Part shown: piece after piece, positions 5,223 through 5,262 of the stretch
How positions within the stretch are numbered: position 1 is the first letter of the stretch
Layout: every line of letters starts with the position of its first letter
DNA from: Treponema sp.
GTDB lineage: Bacteria; Spirochaetota; Spirochaetia; Treponematales; UBA12059
Assembly (NCBI GenBank): GCA_012517645.1
Contig: JAAYUR010000395.1
Span: 1 to 5,262 of the forward strand
Direction of reading: 5' to 3'
Length of the DNA stretch: 5,262 bases
The notes under the pieces: model-generated
The model's database searches: none
Seen by the model: only the letters and a program-made list of their open reading frames with translations
Told to the model about the DNA's origin: nothing
Position numbers and translations under genes: made by a program

Positions 5223-5262
5223 TCGTCGGCTCGGTTCGCCTCCGCCACTTGCTAAAGAAGAA

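Larger units (their letters stand above)
5054..5262. other. Hairpin-rich stretch after the WYL gene, no convincing coding frame
   Basis: No frame here has a ribosome site or recognisable protein. It contains three strong stems (5059-5090, 5163-5186, 5187-5222), a G-rich run near 5096-5108, and a purine-rich end (GCTAAAGAAGAA). Together with the hairpins at 4924-5034 it forms about 300 bases of dense secondary structure transcribed, if at all, from the WYL sigma-54 promoter. A structured RNA, a palindromic repeat cassette or a leader for a gene beyond the window all remain possible. Confidence 0.4.

Noticed and set aside
3920..5248. 442-residue minus-strand frame
   Set aside because: Crosses the divergent promoter region, the WYL gene and the hairpins; Gly/Arg/Pro-rich, no family pattern.
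4941..5255. 104-residue plus-strand frame after the WYL domain
   Set aside because: Arg/Ser/Ala-rich with no ribosome site, passing through all the hairpins; better explained as structured or noncoding DNA.
4920..5262. tRNA-like or Y RNA, or retron msr-msd
   Set aside because: No acceptor/T-arm pair, no reverse transcriptase in the window and no recognisable flanking msr/msd repeats; only generic hairpins can be supported.
1..5262. CRISPR array or mobile element ends
   Set aside because: CARF and WYL domains prompted a look, but there are no regularly spaced direct repeats, transposase or integrase motifs.

Overview
The window reads as bacterial accessory DNA from a sigma-54-using, mostly high-GC genome. 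One 60-base line in the regulator gene (3661-3720) is 77% G+C, line 1-60 is 53%, and the intergenic lines at 601-660 and 2641-2700 are 33% and 35%. A high-GC proteobacterial, Desulfobacterota/Myxococcota-like or Acidobacteriota-like host would fit, but nothing here settles the taxon. I see no tRNA, rRNA, CRISPR array, transposase or integrase.

Layout. Everything left of about 4380 is read leftward. From right to left these are: an RtcR-like sigma-54 activator with an N-terminal CARF-type sensor (2764-4380); a 129-bp AT-rich gap with a perfect 18-bp inverted repeat; an AAA+ ATPase of the AAA_14/DUF4143 family (1480-2634, GTG start chosen from its Shine-Dalgarno); a small NTF2/SnoaL-like protein (931-1383); a possible 44-residue protein with a perfect Shine-Dalgarno (766-900); an AT-rich gap; and the N-terminal 189 codons of a large coiled-coil protein that leaves the window at base 1. 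To the right of the activator, and divergent from it, lies a short WYL-domain protein (4571-5053), followed by a hairpin-rich stretch to the window end.

The core of interest is the activator/WYL pair. The 190-bp region between them holds two oppositely oriented -24/-12 promoter matches, one firing toward each gene. Their common midpoint (4494.5) is exactly the midpoint of a CCGAGG/CCTCGG inverted repeat. This suggests one activator site serving two sigma-54 promoters: autoactivation plus activation of the WYL gene and whatever follows it. CARF and WYL are both ligand-sensing domains known from defence and RNA-damage regulation. The model is a damage- or nucleotide-triggered operon whose effector lies beyond base 5262.

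The second notable region is 4924-5222, where at least six short hairpins crowd about 300 bases. Two or three share an (A)C(A/G)TCC-N-TG type apical loop, and they overlap the last third of the WYL reading frame. They could be a structured RNA, a repeat cassette, or DNA hairpins. The frames left of 2640 look like an unrelated accessory cargo set with different base composition.
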